Source: Pseudo-nitzschia pungens (Eukaryota > Bacillariophyta > Bacillariophyceae > Bacillariales > Bacillariaceae). From it: DNA of 64,000 nt. The notes under the pieces are model-generated. The model was given only the letters and a program-made list of their open reading frames with translations, did not search any database and was not told the origin of the DNA. The position numbers and the translations under genes were made by a program. The stretch is taken from the NCBI GenBank assembly GCA_037355855.1, contig CM074759.1, positions 8,729,301 to 8,793,300 on the forward strand, given 5' to 3'. Each line of letters starts with the position of its first letter. The first letter of the stretch is position 1. Shown here piece after piece: positions 33,996 through 44,477 of this stretch.

Positions 33996-36863
33996 CTAGC
34001 CGCTGCGGTCGGTTCCCTGCTCCCGGTAGTCGGGGACCTCCCGGTCCGAACCGAACTCTGGCCCCGGCGGATGCGAACGCGCCGCAATGGCCGCGGAAGC
34101 ACTCAAGGTCGAAGGGACGTGGGATCTCCCGGTGATGGAAACCGGAACCGAGAACGGAACACGTGGCGCTTGCTTTGACGGAGCCTGCGCGACGGAGGAG
34201 TCGTCCATGGCAAAGGATCGGTGGTCATCGCAATCATCATCAAAGTCGTCGTCGCTTTCCTCGTCGCTGCTTTCGTGGTACTCGTCGTCAGTTTCGTCCA
34301 GGTGCATGTCATTCTCAAAGAGATCGCTGAGAGCCACAGAATGATTCGTGAGATTGGTGAGACCCATTGACACGGAATTAAACTTGCTGCCGCTGAACCG
34401 GCGACGGCTCTTGCGGCTGCGTCCGGAGGGTTGCTGTTGCTGTTGCTGTTGTTGCAATTGTGTTGGCGGCGATTGATGATGCTGATGTTGCTGATGATTT
34501 TGTTGCAATTGTGTTGGCGAATGATGCACCTGTGCTTGCGCTTGTGGTTCGTGCAACGAATCGTCGGGAAGCTTCGGGGGAAGCATTTCCCGCAGTTTGT
34601 CCAGGATCGTTTCGAAGGACGGTCGCTGCCGGTAATCCTCGTGCCAGCAGGCTTCCACGAGCTGTCGGAGCTCACGATTGCGGCAGAGCACCCGCGCCAT
34701 CAGCGATGGGTTGTTACGGTGAACGTTGGCGTTGGCATGGGCGTTGCAAAGATCGTCGGCGAGCTCCTTGTCCAGACAGCGGAGGCTCGGACGATACCCT
34801 TTCTGGCAGACGGCGGATTCAAAATCTTCCGGGCACGAATCGTATCTCTTGTCGAAATCCTCGAGGCCGACGAGTTCCCAAAGGACGATCGCAAAGGAAT
34901 AGACGTCGCTGGCAAAGGTTGCGTAGCAGCCGCTGCTGCTGCTGCGCCTTCCCTTCCCGCCCATGGTTTCCGGTGCCATATACCGTAGCGATCCGGCCTT
35001 TCCGTAGCAGAACGCATCATTGGTGGATCCGGTTCTCTCAACCTCCCGAGCCAGCCCAAAGTCGAACAACCTCCACGACGACGAAACGATGCAGGGTGGT
35101 GGTTGTGAGGAGGAAGAGGATGCCGACGAGCGCCTTCGGGGCACAGTTGTCACCGACAATCCCACGTTCTGGGGCTTGAGATCCCGAAATACGATTCCGT
35201 GATGGTGGAGGTGCTGCATTCCCATAGCAATCTGCAATGCAATCTCCAACCGCTCCTCGAGCGTCGGAATACTCACATCATCCATTACAAAGTCCGCATC
35301 GTGCCGTTGTCGTTGTCGTTGTTTCCATCGTTTCCGTTGCTCCCTCCAGTTCGCCAGCTTGTCGCCAAGGATTCCCCCAGTCAGGGCTTCCATGATGAGA
35401 AAGTATCCTAGATCGGATCCGCCAGTGTTGCTGCTGGTGCTGCCCGAATCATCGGAATCATCGCTGTTGTAGTTGCAGTTGTCGTTGCTGGGTTCGGTGG
35501 TGCTGGTGTTGTTTGTTTCGTAGCAGTCGTCGCCATCGTCGCAGTGAAAGGCCCGCTCGACTTCTCCCCCCGGGATCCCGTACAACCTTACTAGGTTCGG
35601 ATGGGGAGCAATGTGCCTCAGCAAGAACCCTTCGTGGACCAGATCGGCCGCAGCTCCCACGAATCCCCGGACATTGGCCTGCTGGATCGTCTTGTGGCTG
35701 AGAGATTTGCAGGCAAAATACTTGTTGGGATTGAATGCCATTGGAAGATGTTGTTGTTGCTGCTGTTGATAGTGATGATGAGTAGTAGAATGTGGATTAG
35801 GGTTGGTACTGCTACCCGTGGTGTGCGCCGACAAGCCCAGCGCGCTGCTCGAAAAGCCCGAATCGTCGTGGAGCATCGTGCTCAGGGAGGACTCGTGGTA
35901 CTGGAACTGGTACTGGTAGTTCTCGTTCTCGTTCTCGTTCTCGTTCTGGTTATGGTGACACTTACAGCCATGGCTCTCGTTCTCGTGATCCTCTTGGGGG
36001 TTGTAATTGCAGGTATTGTACCCATCAGTCTCGGTTTCCTGCGTCCGCCGTCTGATCCGTTGCCGATGCCTCCGGAGCTTGGGACAGGTCACCAGGCAGA
36101 CCGAGGCGAAGCTTCCCATTCCCAGCAATTCCTCGACAAAAACGTCGTCCCAGGAGAGCAAAACGGGACTACTCGGGTTGGTGTTGGCAAAATTGGGATT
36201 GCAGCTGGTGTTGGTGATGGTGATGTTCTTGGTCGCGACGTGGTTCTGATGATGATGGATTTTAGCCCCTGGCAATCGGCTGGTTCGGTAGAGCTCATCG
36301 AGGCGTCGCTTGGCGGCGTGTCCCGCGAGTTTGGCTACCTGCTTACGAAGAACGGCAACGGTATCCGTGTTTCTTTGGTTTCTTTGGCTTCTGCGGGTGC
36401 TGTTAGTGCTGTTGGTACTGCTGGTGCTGTTCCCATCCCCGGAGCCAGTGGTCGCCATCTCGAAGCCCAGGCCGATAGGCGTTCGCGCCGCCTTGGTTAG
36501 TTCTAGTGGTGTTAGATCGGCTGCTGCTGTTGCTGTTGGACTTTGAGGCGAGGGAGAGAACGACGAGGAAGAGGAGGAGGAAGAAAAGGAGGAGGATGCC
36601 GTTGTAGATGTAAACGCCGAGGACGACAACGGTATAGAACAACCGTGTTCGTTCTCGTTCTCGTTCTCGAACTTGGTGAAGGAAGGGATAATGTTCCTGA
36701 TGATGGGATTGTTGCTATCGCTGTTGTAGTTGCTGTCAGCTCTCGGTATCATTCTCTGGGGTGAAAACGAGGCAAAAGCGTAAAACCTGTGTTTGTGTTT
36801 GTGTTTGCAGTTGTGTTCTTTTCGAAGAACGGGTGCAGGATCGTTCCGGTTATCGCGCCGCAT
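33996..36863 (-). CDS. Protein kinase (tyrosine-kinase-like type) with a large insert in the N-lobe
   Basis: The frame begins earlier at a TTG (36968), but the first in-frame ATG is at 36863, giving 955 aa and no introns. An Asn/Ser/His-rich N-terminus precedes the kinase domain. The Gly loop reads LGMGSFASVCLV (about 36110-36150). About 110 residues of low-complexity insert separate it from the ATP-binding Lys in FACKSLSHK. The catalytic loop is GIVFRDLKPQNVGL, with Phe replacing the usual His or Tyr of HRD/YRD. Mg binding is LFDFGLAREV, the activation segment ends MAPET, and SDVYSFAIVLWELV and RPSFETIL follow. All catalytic acidic residues are present, so the kinase is probably active. The C-terminal tail has Gln/His repeats, an acidic patch and Arg-rich stretches. 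Serine/threonine phosphotransfer is expected; substrate unknown. Confidence 0.85.
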   Translation of the reverse strand: MRRDNRNDPAPVLRKEHNCKHKHKHRFYAFASFSPQRMIPRADSNYNSDSNNPIIRNIIPSFTKFENENENEHGCSIPLSSSAFTSTTASSSFSSSSSSSSFSPSPQSPTATAAADLTPLELTKAARTPIGLGFEMATTGSGDGNSTSSTNSTNSTRRSQRNQRNTDTVAVLRKQVAKLAGHAAKRRLDELYRTSRLPGAKIHHHQNHVATKNITITNTSCNPNFANTNPSSPVLLSWDDVFVEELLGMGSFASVCLVTCPKLRRHRQRIRRRTQETETDGYNTCNYNPQEDHENESHGCKCHHNQNENENENENYQYQFQYHESSLSTMLHDDSGFSSSALGLSAHTTGSSTNPNPHSTTHHHYQQQQQQHLPMAFNPNKYFACKSLSHKTIQQANVRGFVGAAADLVHEGFLLRHIAPHPNLVRLYGIPGGEVERAFHCDDGDDCYETNNTSTTEPSNDNCNYNSDDSDDSGSTSSNTGGSDLGYFLIMEALTGGILGDKLANWREQRKRWKQRQRQRHDADFVMDDVSIPTLEERLEIALQIAMGMQHLHHHGIVFRDLKPQNVGLSVTTVPRRRSSASSSSSQPPPCIVSSSWRLFDFGLAREVERTGSTNDAFCYGKAGSLRYMAPETMGGKGRRSSSSGCYATFASDVYSFAIVLWELVGLEDFDKRYDSCPEDFESAVCQKGYRPSLRCLDKELADDLCNAHANANVHRNNPSLMARVLCRNRELRQLVEACWHEDYRQRPSFETILDKLREMLPPKLPDDSLHEPQAQAQVHHSPTQLQQNHQQHQHHQSPPTQLQQQQQQQQPSGRSRKSRRRFSGSKFNSVSMGLTNLTNHSVALSDLFENDMHLDETDDEYHESSDEESDDDFDDDCDDHRSFAMDDSSVAQAPSKQAPRVPFSVPVSITGRSHVPSTLSASAAIAARSHPPGPEFGSDREVPDYREQGTDRSG

Positions 36864-37775
36864 GCGTGTGACTGTGCTTGTACAGAATACAATGTGGGAG
36901 AGAGTGATGCGTAATGTGGTATGTGGTATGAGGTGGGATGTGATGGAACGCAATCCAAAGGAGCGCAATGCAATGGAACGCGATGCAATGGAACGCGATG
37001 CGGTGTGACGCGACTTGGCGATGCAATGTTCTGTAATTCGACTCTGTAAATCGGTAACAGCAGTGTTCCAGGGAAGGCTGTTTTACGAAACGATGCTTCG
37101 TCTGGATCGAGAAAGAGGTGATTGATTCCCAAACGTTGCTGTCTGGTGTCTGATGGATTCGACCCGGTATGTGTTGCGTGATATCAATTGTTTCCAACCC
37201 TTCGATGTAACAGAACGGAACGGAACACAACAGAAACACAACCCAAACGCACAATCGCTCTCGCCCTTATTGTGAGTGGAGTGGAGCGGAGCTGGTGGAT
37301 GGGGATTGGGATGGATCTATTTTTCGATTGAGGATTGAGGATGGTACTACCGGTACTGTTTGTTGTTGTCGTTTGCGAACGATAGTGACAATGGTAAGCG
37401 TTCCGTTTAGTGTGCTTTGTGATGCTATGAGTCCTAATAGGAAATTGAGTTGCGTGATGGATGCCAAACTGCTTGGCATGAATCTACCGAAAATATTTGT
37501 ATCACCGCCTTGTCCGCGAAGTCTGGAGCACGGTACAATCGTATGTGCATGTGATGCAAATCTCTAATAATTCTACAATAACTTCATATGTGTACATCAG
37601 ATTTATACGATATTTCCCATTCTTCGTCAATGGTCGTAGCAATAAATCTATCGAAACCAGAAAACAAATCTCAACAACAAACTTCTCGCGATGGCTCCCG
37701 ATAATTTTGTTTTTGGCGGACCAAGCCCAAGGCCTTAATTGTTACATTTACGAGCTGCAGGGAGCAGTCGTCGGT
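36864..37775. other. Upstream region of the kinase, no gene seen
   Basis: Includes (GGAACGCGATGCAAT)-like iterations at about 36945-37005 and otherwise unique sequence. Short frames in this interval have no motif. The kinase promoter presumably lies in its first few hundred bases, but no clear TATA word was found. Confidence 0.4.
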
Positions 37776-38471
37776 TCACGGAACGATAAATATTGATAAA
37801 AATACCCTTGTTCTTATTGTGTGGTTGACTTGAATGATAAAGTGTTTAAGGCACGCTTGTACTGATTCACTGACAAAGAACTTATGGTATTCATAAGCTC
37901 TTAAAGGACATGTTTTTGAGTAAGCCTTGCGAGCTAGGGCTATAAATTGATCCCATCCAGAAAAAGCGAATCGTTGTGAAGACTTTTTGCCATAATCGCA
38001 GTCACGCAACAAACTAGGTTCACGACCTAATACTATTGCTCCGCCAATGACTTGTACCTTATCCGCGTTGTCAAAAAATGAGTAAGGCCTTACCGAACCG
38101 TTAGAAATTTGCGTTATATATGGAATGGAGGCAATACCACTTTCCTTCCACTCCGTCCACTTCCGAGTTGGAGTGAATGAGTGCATTGCCAACTAAATTG
38201 TGCGGCAGCTGGTACACGCTTCGGTTGTACCGATTCATTCGAGCGACCGTTGGTTTGAACCGTGAAAGCTGCGCCACGGAGGTTCTTCCATCCTCAAGTT
38301 CAATTTAAAAGAACGTTCAACCATGCGCGTGTTTTTTGGGGCTTGAACCACCATTTGTTCGGCAAAAACTAGTACGAACCTGACCGACAAATCATTGAGA
38401 ACACGCGGCTTAATTTTTTCTGTCTTTGTGGCCCAAGCCTGCGAACTCCCATCTAAATGTTTCTTGGCCAT
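37776..38471 (-). pseudogene. Two adjacent minus-strand frames, possibly remains of one gene
   Basis: Frame 1 runs from an ATG at 38471 to a stop at 38235 (78 aa, including FVLVFAEQMVVQAPKNTR). Frame 2 begins at an ATG near 38186 and ends at 37776 (about 136 aa, including VQVIGGAIVLGREPSLLRD and RFAFSGWDQFIALARKAYS). Both have protein-like composition, unlike the repeat-driven frames elsewhere, and lie head to tail on one strand 50 bases apart. No splice pair joining them in phase was found, so a frame-broken relic or two exons of an unfamiliar gene are both possible. No family is recognised. Confidence 0.3.
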
Positions 38472-41400
38472 TTCCCGAAGAAATCAATAGTCTCCATTCG
38501 ATGGTATCGTACCATCCTAATTTAGCAAAATACTATTTTTATGATCTCGATGATACTACTCCATACCATTACAGGTTAAATATGCATTTCACAGTGGCTT
38601 CCTGACGGAAGCGGGAACAATCCGCAATGATCAGAATGAGTTGAAATGGCATGAAGGGTTGGAGTGTTTGTATGACATTCGATTTTTATCATTGTCGAAT
38701 TTGTGAGCATCCTTTTTTGTCTTCGCTGTCCGAAAAAGATATCCAATACAGTTTTCGTAGTATCATTAGTATCATTCCTATCATTCTTGAAATTCTGATT
38801 CTTTCATACAGGTTTTGGTTGCAACCGCATCGCTCTTCGGATATACGTACCTAATAACACACCCACATTGACATTCACGTTACCACAAAGTACGTTTATA
38901 TTATTTAAATACCTACTTATATACATACTTCGATCGGTATTTTTCATGGGACGCATCTGCCTCTCTACATCTCCTCGAAGGTTGCATGCAGTGCTGTGTG
39001 TGTTCTTTCTTTGTCGCCAGCACACGAGAAGAATCATGATAATCCTCAAACCAGAAGACCGAAAGAGAAAGCATGTCAACCAAAATTCTCGAGTCTCCAA
39101 ACTGATGTATTTTTGTAAGCCTTAAGGTTACTATGAGGTGCTTCCTTTCTCAAATTTGACATGCCAGAGTGCCAGACTACCATACTAGTAGTCATTGTGG
39201 TAGTGTTGGTAAGATCTTACTATGCATCCCAAGAAACCAAATGTCACCATACTGACAAAGACGAAGACCCTGTTGCACCAACCACATGGCACATTCAACA
39301 CAGCAGCACCTTTGCACAAGCCTACTACCTGCCTTTCTTTCTGGAATAAGTGCTGCTACTACCACCAGGTTATTCATTCTCTCCCTGTCCTTCTTGTTGC
39401 CCACATTTTTCTTTTCTTTTTTGCCTTTCAGTTCAATCCATGCAATCCTATGGTTTTGTGTGTATATAGACTTTTATTTGCCATCACAATGATGTGACCT
39501 AGCAACAATAGGAGGCTAGGCAATATAATTCTAATGTTTTGCTGTTGTCACCTTCATGTAGTAATGATATTTGCCCATCGGCAATACTAGTACTAGTACT
39601 AGTGTAGTACTAGTAACAGCAGCAGCAGGAGCAGCAGCAGGAGCAGCACATGGAGTGCTGGCAAACAGTGGTGAATCTAGTAAGTTATCTTGGACTTCCT
39701 CCGTTCCGAAAAAACGCAGCCACAGCAACCTTAACCTTGTATGCTACAGTAATTATGCTAGGAGTGCTACCGCTGGGTATCGGGTACTCGTACAGGTCAT
39801 ACACAAAGAACCCAGCACACTAATCGGTAGCATCTCATAGCACCTTGATATAAGCCTGCTTCTAAGCATGCTGCTTAGCAAACAGCCTAGCATCTTGTAG
39901 ACAGTATACTACTGGTGGAGACTGAGGCCTGTAGCGCTGGGAAAGTTCCCTACAAAGGGGCCTTGGAATCTTCTTCCATACTAGTAGTAGTAGTAGTAGC
40001 ACTTCCATAGCATGTTGGATATCTTCATAACTAATAGTCTAGCACCCCTAACTAGTCTAGCACCCCTCAGTAGACTCCTGTTACTGGAAGCTAAGGTATG
40101 TAGGCTAATTCTGGTACAGATTCCCACACAGGAGGCACCTAGCAACATGCTTAGCATCCCCCACAGCACCATACTATTGGTTGGATACTATCTTTCCATT
40201 CATTCTTGTTTCTTCAGCAGTGAATTTTTTGAATAATTGTTTGTGATGTACCGTATTAACAGTCCATGCTGGATGAAGGGGTTCTTCCACTACTAGTACT
40301 ACTAGCACTAGTACTACTAGCACTAGTGAACACCAACAAACAAAAATCATTTATTCTTCTGGTGGATCTACTACTAGTACTATAAGTACTACTACTAGTA
40401 CCATCACCACCAGCAGCAGCAGCAACAACAACAACATTACTGGTAGTACTACTGACCTGGTGGTACTTTCTTTATGTGATTCTCCTTGTTTTACAAATCA
40501 CCACAACTAATAAGTGCAACAAGTACCAGTACCAGCACCAGTATGGTAGGAGTACAAGTTTGAGTTTCAGTTTGGGTTCGAGTACTGTTGAGGAATGTTC
40601 CTCCTCAACATGATAGTAGTAATACCGGTAGTACTAGTATCACTTTTTCAACAACATGATAAGGTTTACCAGCATGTTCTTGTACGCTGGACGAGACTAC
40701 CACCACACTACCATTCCTTGTAGTACTAGTAGTAGTAGTAGTACTACTACTACTATCGACAGACGTGGAAGAACAAGAATGAGGAATGAATTATCCTTGG
40801 TGGTTGCTGCTGCTGCTTGGTCCTCCTCGTCATTGGTGATGGAAACGATTTTTGCGAGTTCGCTCCTCCTCCTCGTCCGGCATTCGGACAGGAGCAGCAG
40901 CACCGGTAGTACAACTACGACTACAACTGCAACTAAAATTATCACTATCGCTCATCCATCATTATCGTCTTTGATCCAAAGGAGCTAGTAGTAGTAGTAC
41001 TAGTACTAGTAGTAGTGGTAGTACGACGAGTAACAACAATCAATGCATGCCAGCACATCAAACTGAAGAAAGGACAACATCAAATCTGTAGTCGTAAGGT
41101 AAGGTTTACCGGTACGATCTGTGCAGCAAACGAAAGTCCACATAATTCACAATTTTTATTTTTTACAAACGATTCCAGATAAAACGCAATGTTCGATTAT
41201 TACGGTACTACACGTACTAGTAGTAGTATTACATTTGTAGTAGTATTACTAGTAGTATCATATTGATGACACTGAAGCAATGACAATGGCAGAGTGGAAT
41301 GGATTGTCTCTTCTCTTCTCTTCTCTTCTTGTCTTTGTACATGCGTTTTGTTTTGTTTTGTTTGTTTTGTTTCCTTCTAGCCCCTTGCATTCTACTTTTA

Positions 41401-41730
41401 CAAATTGTCGTCCGCACTCGGAGTTCTCGAGCGCCAACACGGGAGGCACACTCAAGTATCCTGAAGCAGGAATTCCCAAGGTGGTTTTGTGCGTGTCATG
41501 TCATGTCATGTCATGTCATGTCATCTATTGGCCTGATTCCTGTATGGATTCCTGTACTGGCCTGATTCCTGTATGGATTCCTGTGCGGTACGGTATGGAT
41601 CGATCTAAAATCGAAAATGAGCCCCAAACGAACAATCAGTCTCAACTGAACTAAACTAAACTCAACTGAACTAAACTCAACTCACATCATCCAATGTCCC
41701 ACTCACCAAGCAAGCCACTCCGGCACTCCC
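38472..41730. other. Intergenic region rich in ACTAGT microsatellite and dispersed repeats
   Basis: No gene is supported. It holds the GCTAAGC-family copy at 39720-40200, (GCA)n near 39610-39650, ACTAGTACT runs at 39586-39610, 40290-40330, 40370-40405, 40715-40760 and 40985-41025, and (GTTTT)n at about 41346-41375. (CATGT)n lies at 41495-41525, and a 29-base unit GGCCTGATTCCTGTATGGAT is duplicated in tandem at about 41530-41583. The frame 40656-40988 is microsatellite-driven. Confidence 0.5.
39720..40200 (+). repeat. GCTAAGC-family dispersed repeat, copy 5
   Basis: Words in order: 'aaccttaaccttgtatgctac', 'ctgggtatcgggtactcgtac', 'aacccagcacac', 'catctcatagcacc', 'aagcctgcttctaagcatgctgcttagca', 'agcatcttgtagacagtatac', 'ggcctgtagcgctgg', 'ccctacaaaggggccttgg', 'catagcatgttggatatcttcataa'. 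A further half-unit, 'gttactggaagctaagg...cacacaggaggcacctagca', follows at about 40080-40150. Non-coding. Confidence 0.65.
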
Positions 41731-43674
41731 TCACCAAAATGTCCCGCCCAGTCCTTGCTGCCGCTCCAGCAACCGAAAGGGCGAGTTATCGTTATCGTTG
41801 TTGTTGTTGCGATTGTTGTTGTCATCGTTGCTGTCGTCTCCTCGATCGTTCCCTCCGACCGGTGGTGGCCGCTGAAAATATCGGTGCTTGAGGATTTTGG
41901 GTACCGTGAGGCGCCGCCTCGGATCAATCTGGAGGCAGGACGCAACCAGGTCCTCCAGGAGCTCGTCCTTTGCATTTGCATTTGCATTTGTATTCGCGTC
42001 ACCGTTACCGTTACCATTAGCGTTGGGCTTCCCCACCGGAGGCGAGCGCGAGTCTTGTTCGAGCCTCGGCGGAGCAAAGGACGGATCCCCCAGCGTTTTC
42101 ATGATTTCCTCGGCGGTCTTTCCTCGAAAGTAAGGCCTCCCGGTGGCCAGCTCGTAGGCCAGCATGCCAAAGGACCACACATCGTACGAGTAGTCGAGCA
42201 CGAAATCGTAGGGATTGCCCTCGAGGTGGAACCTGGCAAATTCCGGCGGCGAGGCCTCCGGTGTGTAGTCGAGTGGATTTCCCCGGATCGGCACGCACGA
42301 TTCGAGATCGATGCCCTTGATGGCGGCCAGAGGAACGCCCCCCTGACCATTCTCGAGTGATTGTGATTGTGGCTGTGATAGTGACAATGGCTCCTGTTCC
42401 TTCATCAAGATGAGGTTTTCCGCCTTGAGGTCTGTGTATACCATTCTGGCCTTGGTGTGTAGTGTGTTGAGGCCCCTGGCGGCCACTAGCAGCGCCTTCT
42501 GGACGACGCGTGGATGAATGGTGGTGGGCATCGGAATCGCATCTTCGGGATCGTCTTGTAGCTGCAGGCGGTATTCGTACTCCCGCAGGTCCTCGTGTCC
42601 TTTTTCCAGGACGATCGCCGAGTGCTGGGCGTACTTGATGGATCCCTCGCAGACGGGCAAGAAATCGTAGCAGCGGACAAAGGGATGGTCGCATTCGATT
42701 TGGTTGTTTTGGTTGTTGTTGTTGTTGTTGTATCCGTACGAGTCGGAGTCGTAGTCGTAGTCGTAGTTATTGTTGCCGTTGTCGCCGCCTCCAAACATGG
42801 CCCCGAAGAGACCCTTTCGGTTGCTGTTGTTGTTGCTGTTGCTGTTGTTGTTGCTGTTGTTAATCTTGTTGTTGTTTCTGTTGTTAATCTTGTTGCGTTC
42901 GTCAAAGACAAGATCCTTCTGTATGGTTCGAAAATTGTTGAATTCCCTCCTGAGTTTTTCCTTGTGCGTCGAGAGCTTGACGACGAGGGGTTTGTTGGTG
43001 TCGACGATCCTTAGCTGGTCGTTGCACTTGTAGGCCATGACGATTTCCGATCGTCCGGACGGCTTGCGCTTGGGGCTCCCCGCGAGCAGGTACTTGTTGC
43101 CGCGTCCGTTCGAAATCGATTGTCCCGTGAGGGGGTACTCGAGGTTTGGGTATTGGCGGTTCGAGGGATGGAGACGGACTGGTTGCGGTTGAATTTGTGG
43201 TTGTTGAATTTGTGTCTGTGTTTGATTTTGTGTTTGATTTTGTCTTTGATTTGGTTGCTGCGGAAGAAAGGGTTTTCGATACCCCAACTGGTACATGGAT
43301 CCGGTCTGGGTCCTCACGACAATGGCTGGCTTGCGTTGGCCATTTCCATTTCCATTTCCACTTCCACTTCCATTTTTATTGCCATTTCCATTTCCACTTC
43401 CATTGCCATTGCCATTCTCGGATGCCATTGCCATTGCCTCTCGGAAGGATTCCTTCTCCAGACAAGACGTGACGATCGTGGTTCCATCGGGAATGGACGG
43501 ATGGCAGACCACCGTTCCCCTGAGTTCTCCCGTGTTGGGATTGAGCAGCCAATTCTGGAGGAGCGGGTATTGTCGTTCCTTGGAGGTGAGGGGAGGTTGG
43601 TTGGCAAGCCAAGGAGGGGTCGACAGGGATGGCTTGGGTTTTGGTGGTGGTTGTGGTTCTTGTGGTTCTTCTTG

Positions 43675-43705
<31 letters not shown>

Positions 43706-44477
43706 AGTTGATGCTCGAGCTCTTTGAGTCGTTTCCTCGTTTCCGTGAGGGCCTGGTTCTTGGACACCAGGGAGGATCGGCGATCCCTGAGTTTTCTCTT
43801 TTGTTCGGCAATCACCTGCTCGGCATAGGCCAGTCGGACCGCCAGAGTGTTCGAGCGCTCCTTTTCCTTTTGCAGAGAGGATTCCAGGTTGGAGAGGAGC
43901 AGCAGCTCGTTCGCGTTCGCATCGTCCAAATCTTTGTCGTTTTCGTTTTCGTTTCGTTGTAGTTTTCGCAGTCAAACTCCGACTCGCGTTTGTCGCCGTA
44001 CAGAATGTCGTCGATGCGGCGGGTTCTTCGGGGGTTGGGTTTGGGAAAGGACGGTCCGTTGTTGTTGCTATTGCTGTTGCTATTGTTGCTATTACCGGTA
44101 TTGTCTTCGACGGTGGCTTGCAGCGATGATGAGATTGTGGGAAATGTGGGCATTGCAGGTCGTCGACGGTGTGCCAGAATGGAATTCGTATTGGAATTCG
44201 TATTGGAATTGGAATTCGTATTGGAATTCGTATTGGAATTGGAATTGGAATTGGAATTCGTATTGGAATTTCTTCTTGCAGTTCTTCTTGCATTAGCATT
44301 GTTTGCAATGGGAGCCACCAGGGCTTCGACCAGGGCCACATTCGGGGGACTGCTAAGCCAGGGCAACGAAGACTGCAACGAAGACTTCAACGAAGACTGC
44401 AGCAGAAACAGGGAGAGCAACATCAAGGACACGGAACAGTTGCAATGACGCGTCTTTTCCGAAGCGTGGAGGTTCAT
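41731..44477 (-). CDS. Divergent protein kinase with N-terminal hydrophobic leader; frame broken once near 43951
   Basis: The kinase frame (41731 to about 43979) has no ATG before its upstream stop, while an ATG at 44477 opens another frame running into it. The change of frame falls in a GAAAAC repeat (minus strand), where one unit at 43951-43956 is a base short. With that base counted as missing, one protein of roughly 910 aa results. It would have a hydrophobic N-terminus (SLMLLSLFLLQ), (NSNT)n, a coiled coil (LESSLQKEKERSNTLAVRL) with poly-Gln, then a divergent kinase domain. This domain has the catalytic loop MVYTDLKAENLIL, a DFG position reading IDLES, DYSYDVWSFGMLAYELATGR, and RRRLTVPKILKHRYF. 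The catalytic Asp, Asn and metal Asp are kept, though HRD and DFG are altered. No clear Gly-rich loop is seen. Could be an active atypical kinase, a pseudokinase, or a gene with a sequencing error. Confidence 0.72.

Noticed and set aside
35601..36500. Long plus-strand frame antisense to the kinase
   Set aside because: It reads (VLVLVL) from NENENE repeats. The minus strand carries all kinase motifs in the right order.
43120..43962. 280-codon plus-strand frame antisense to the second kinase
   Set aside because: It is driven by (SISIS)n and (L)n repeats, complements of the Asn/Gln-rich kinase sequence.
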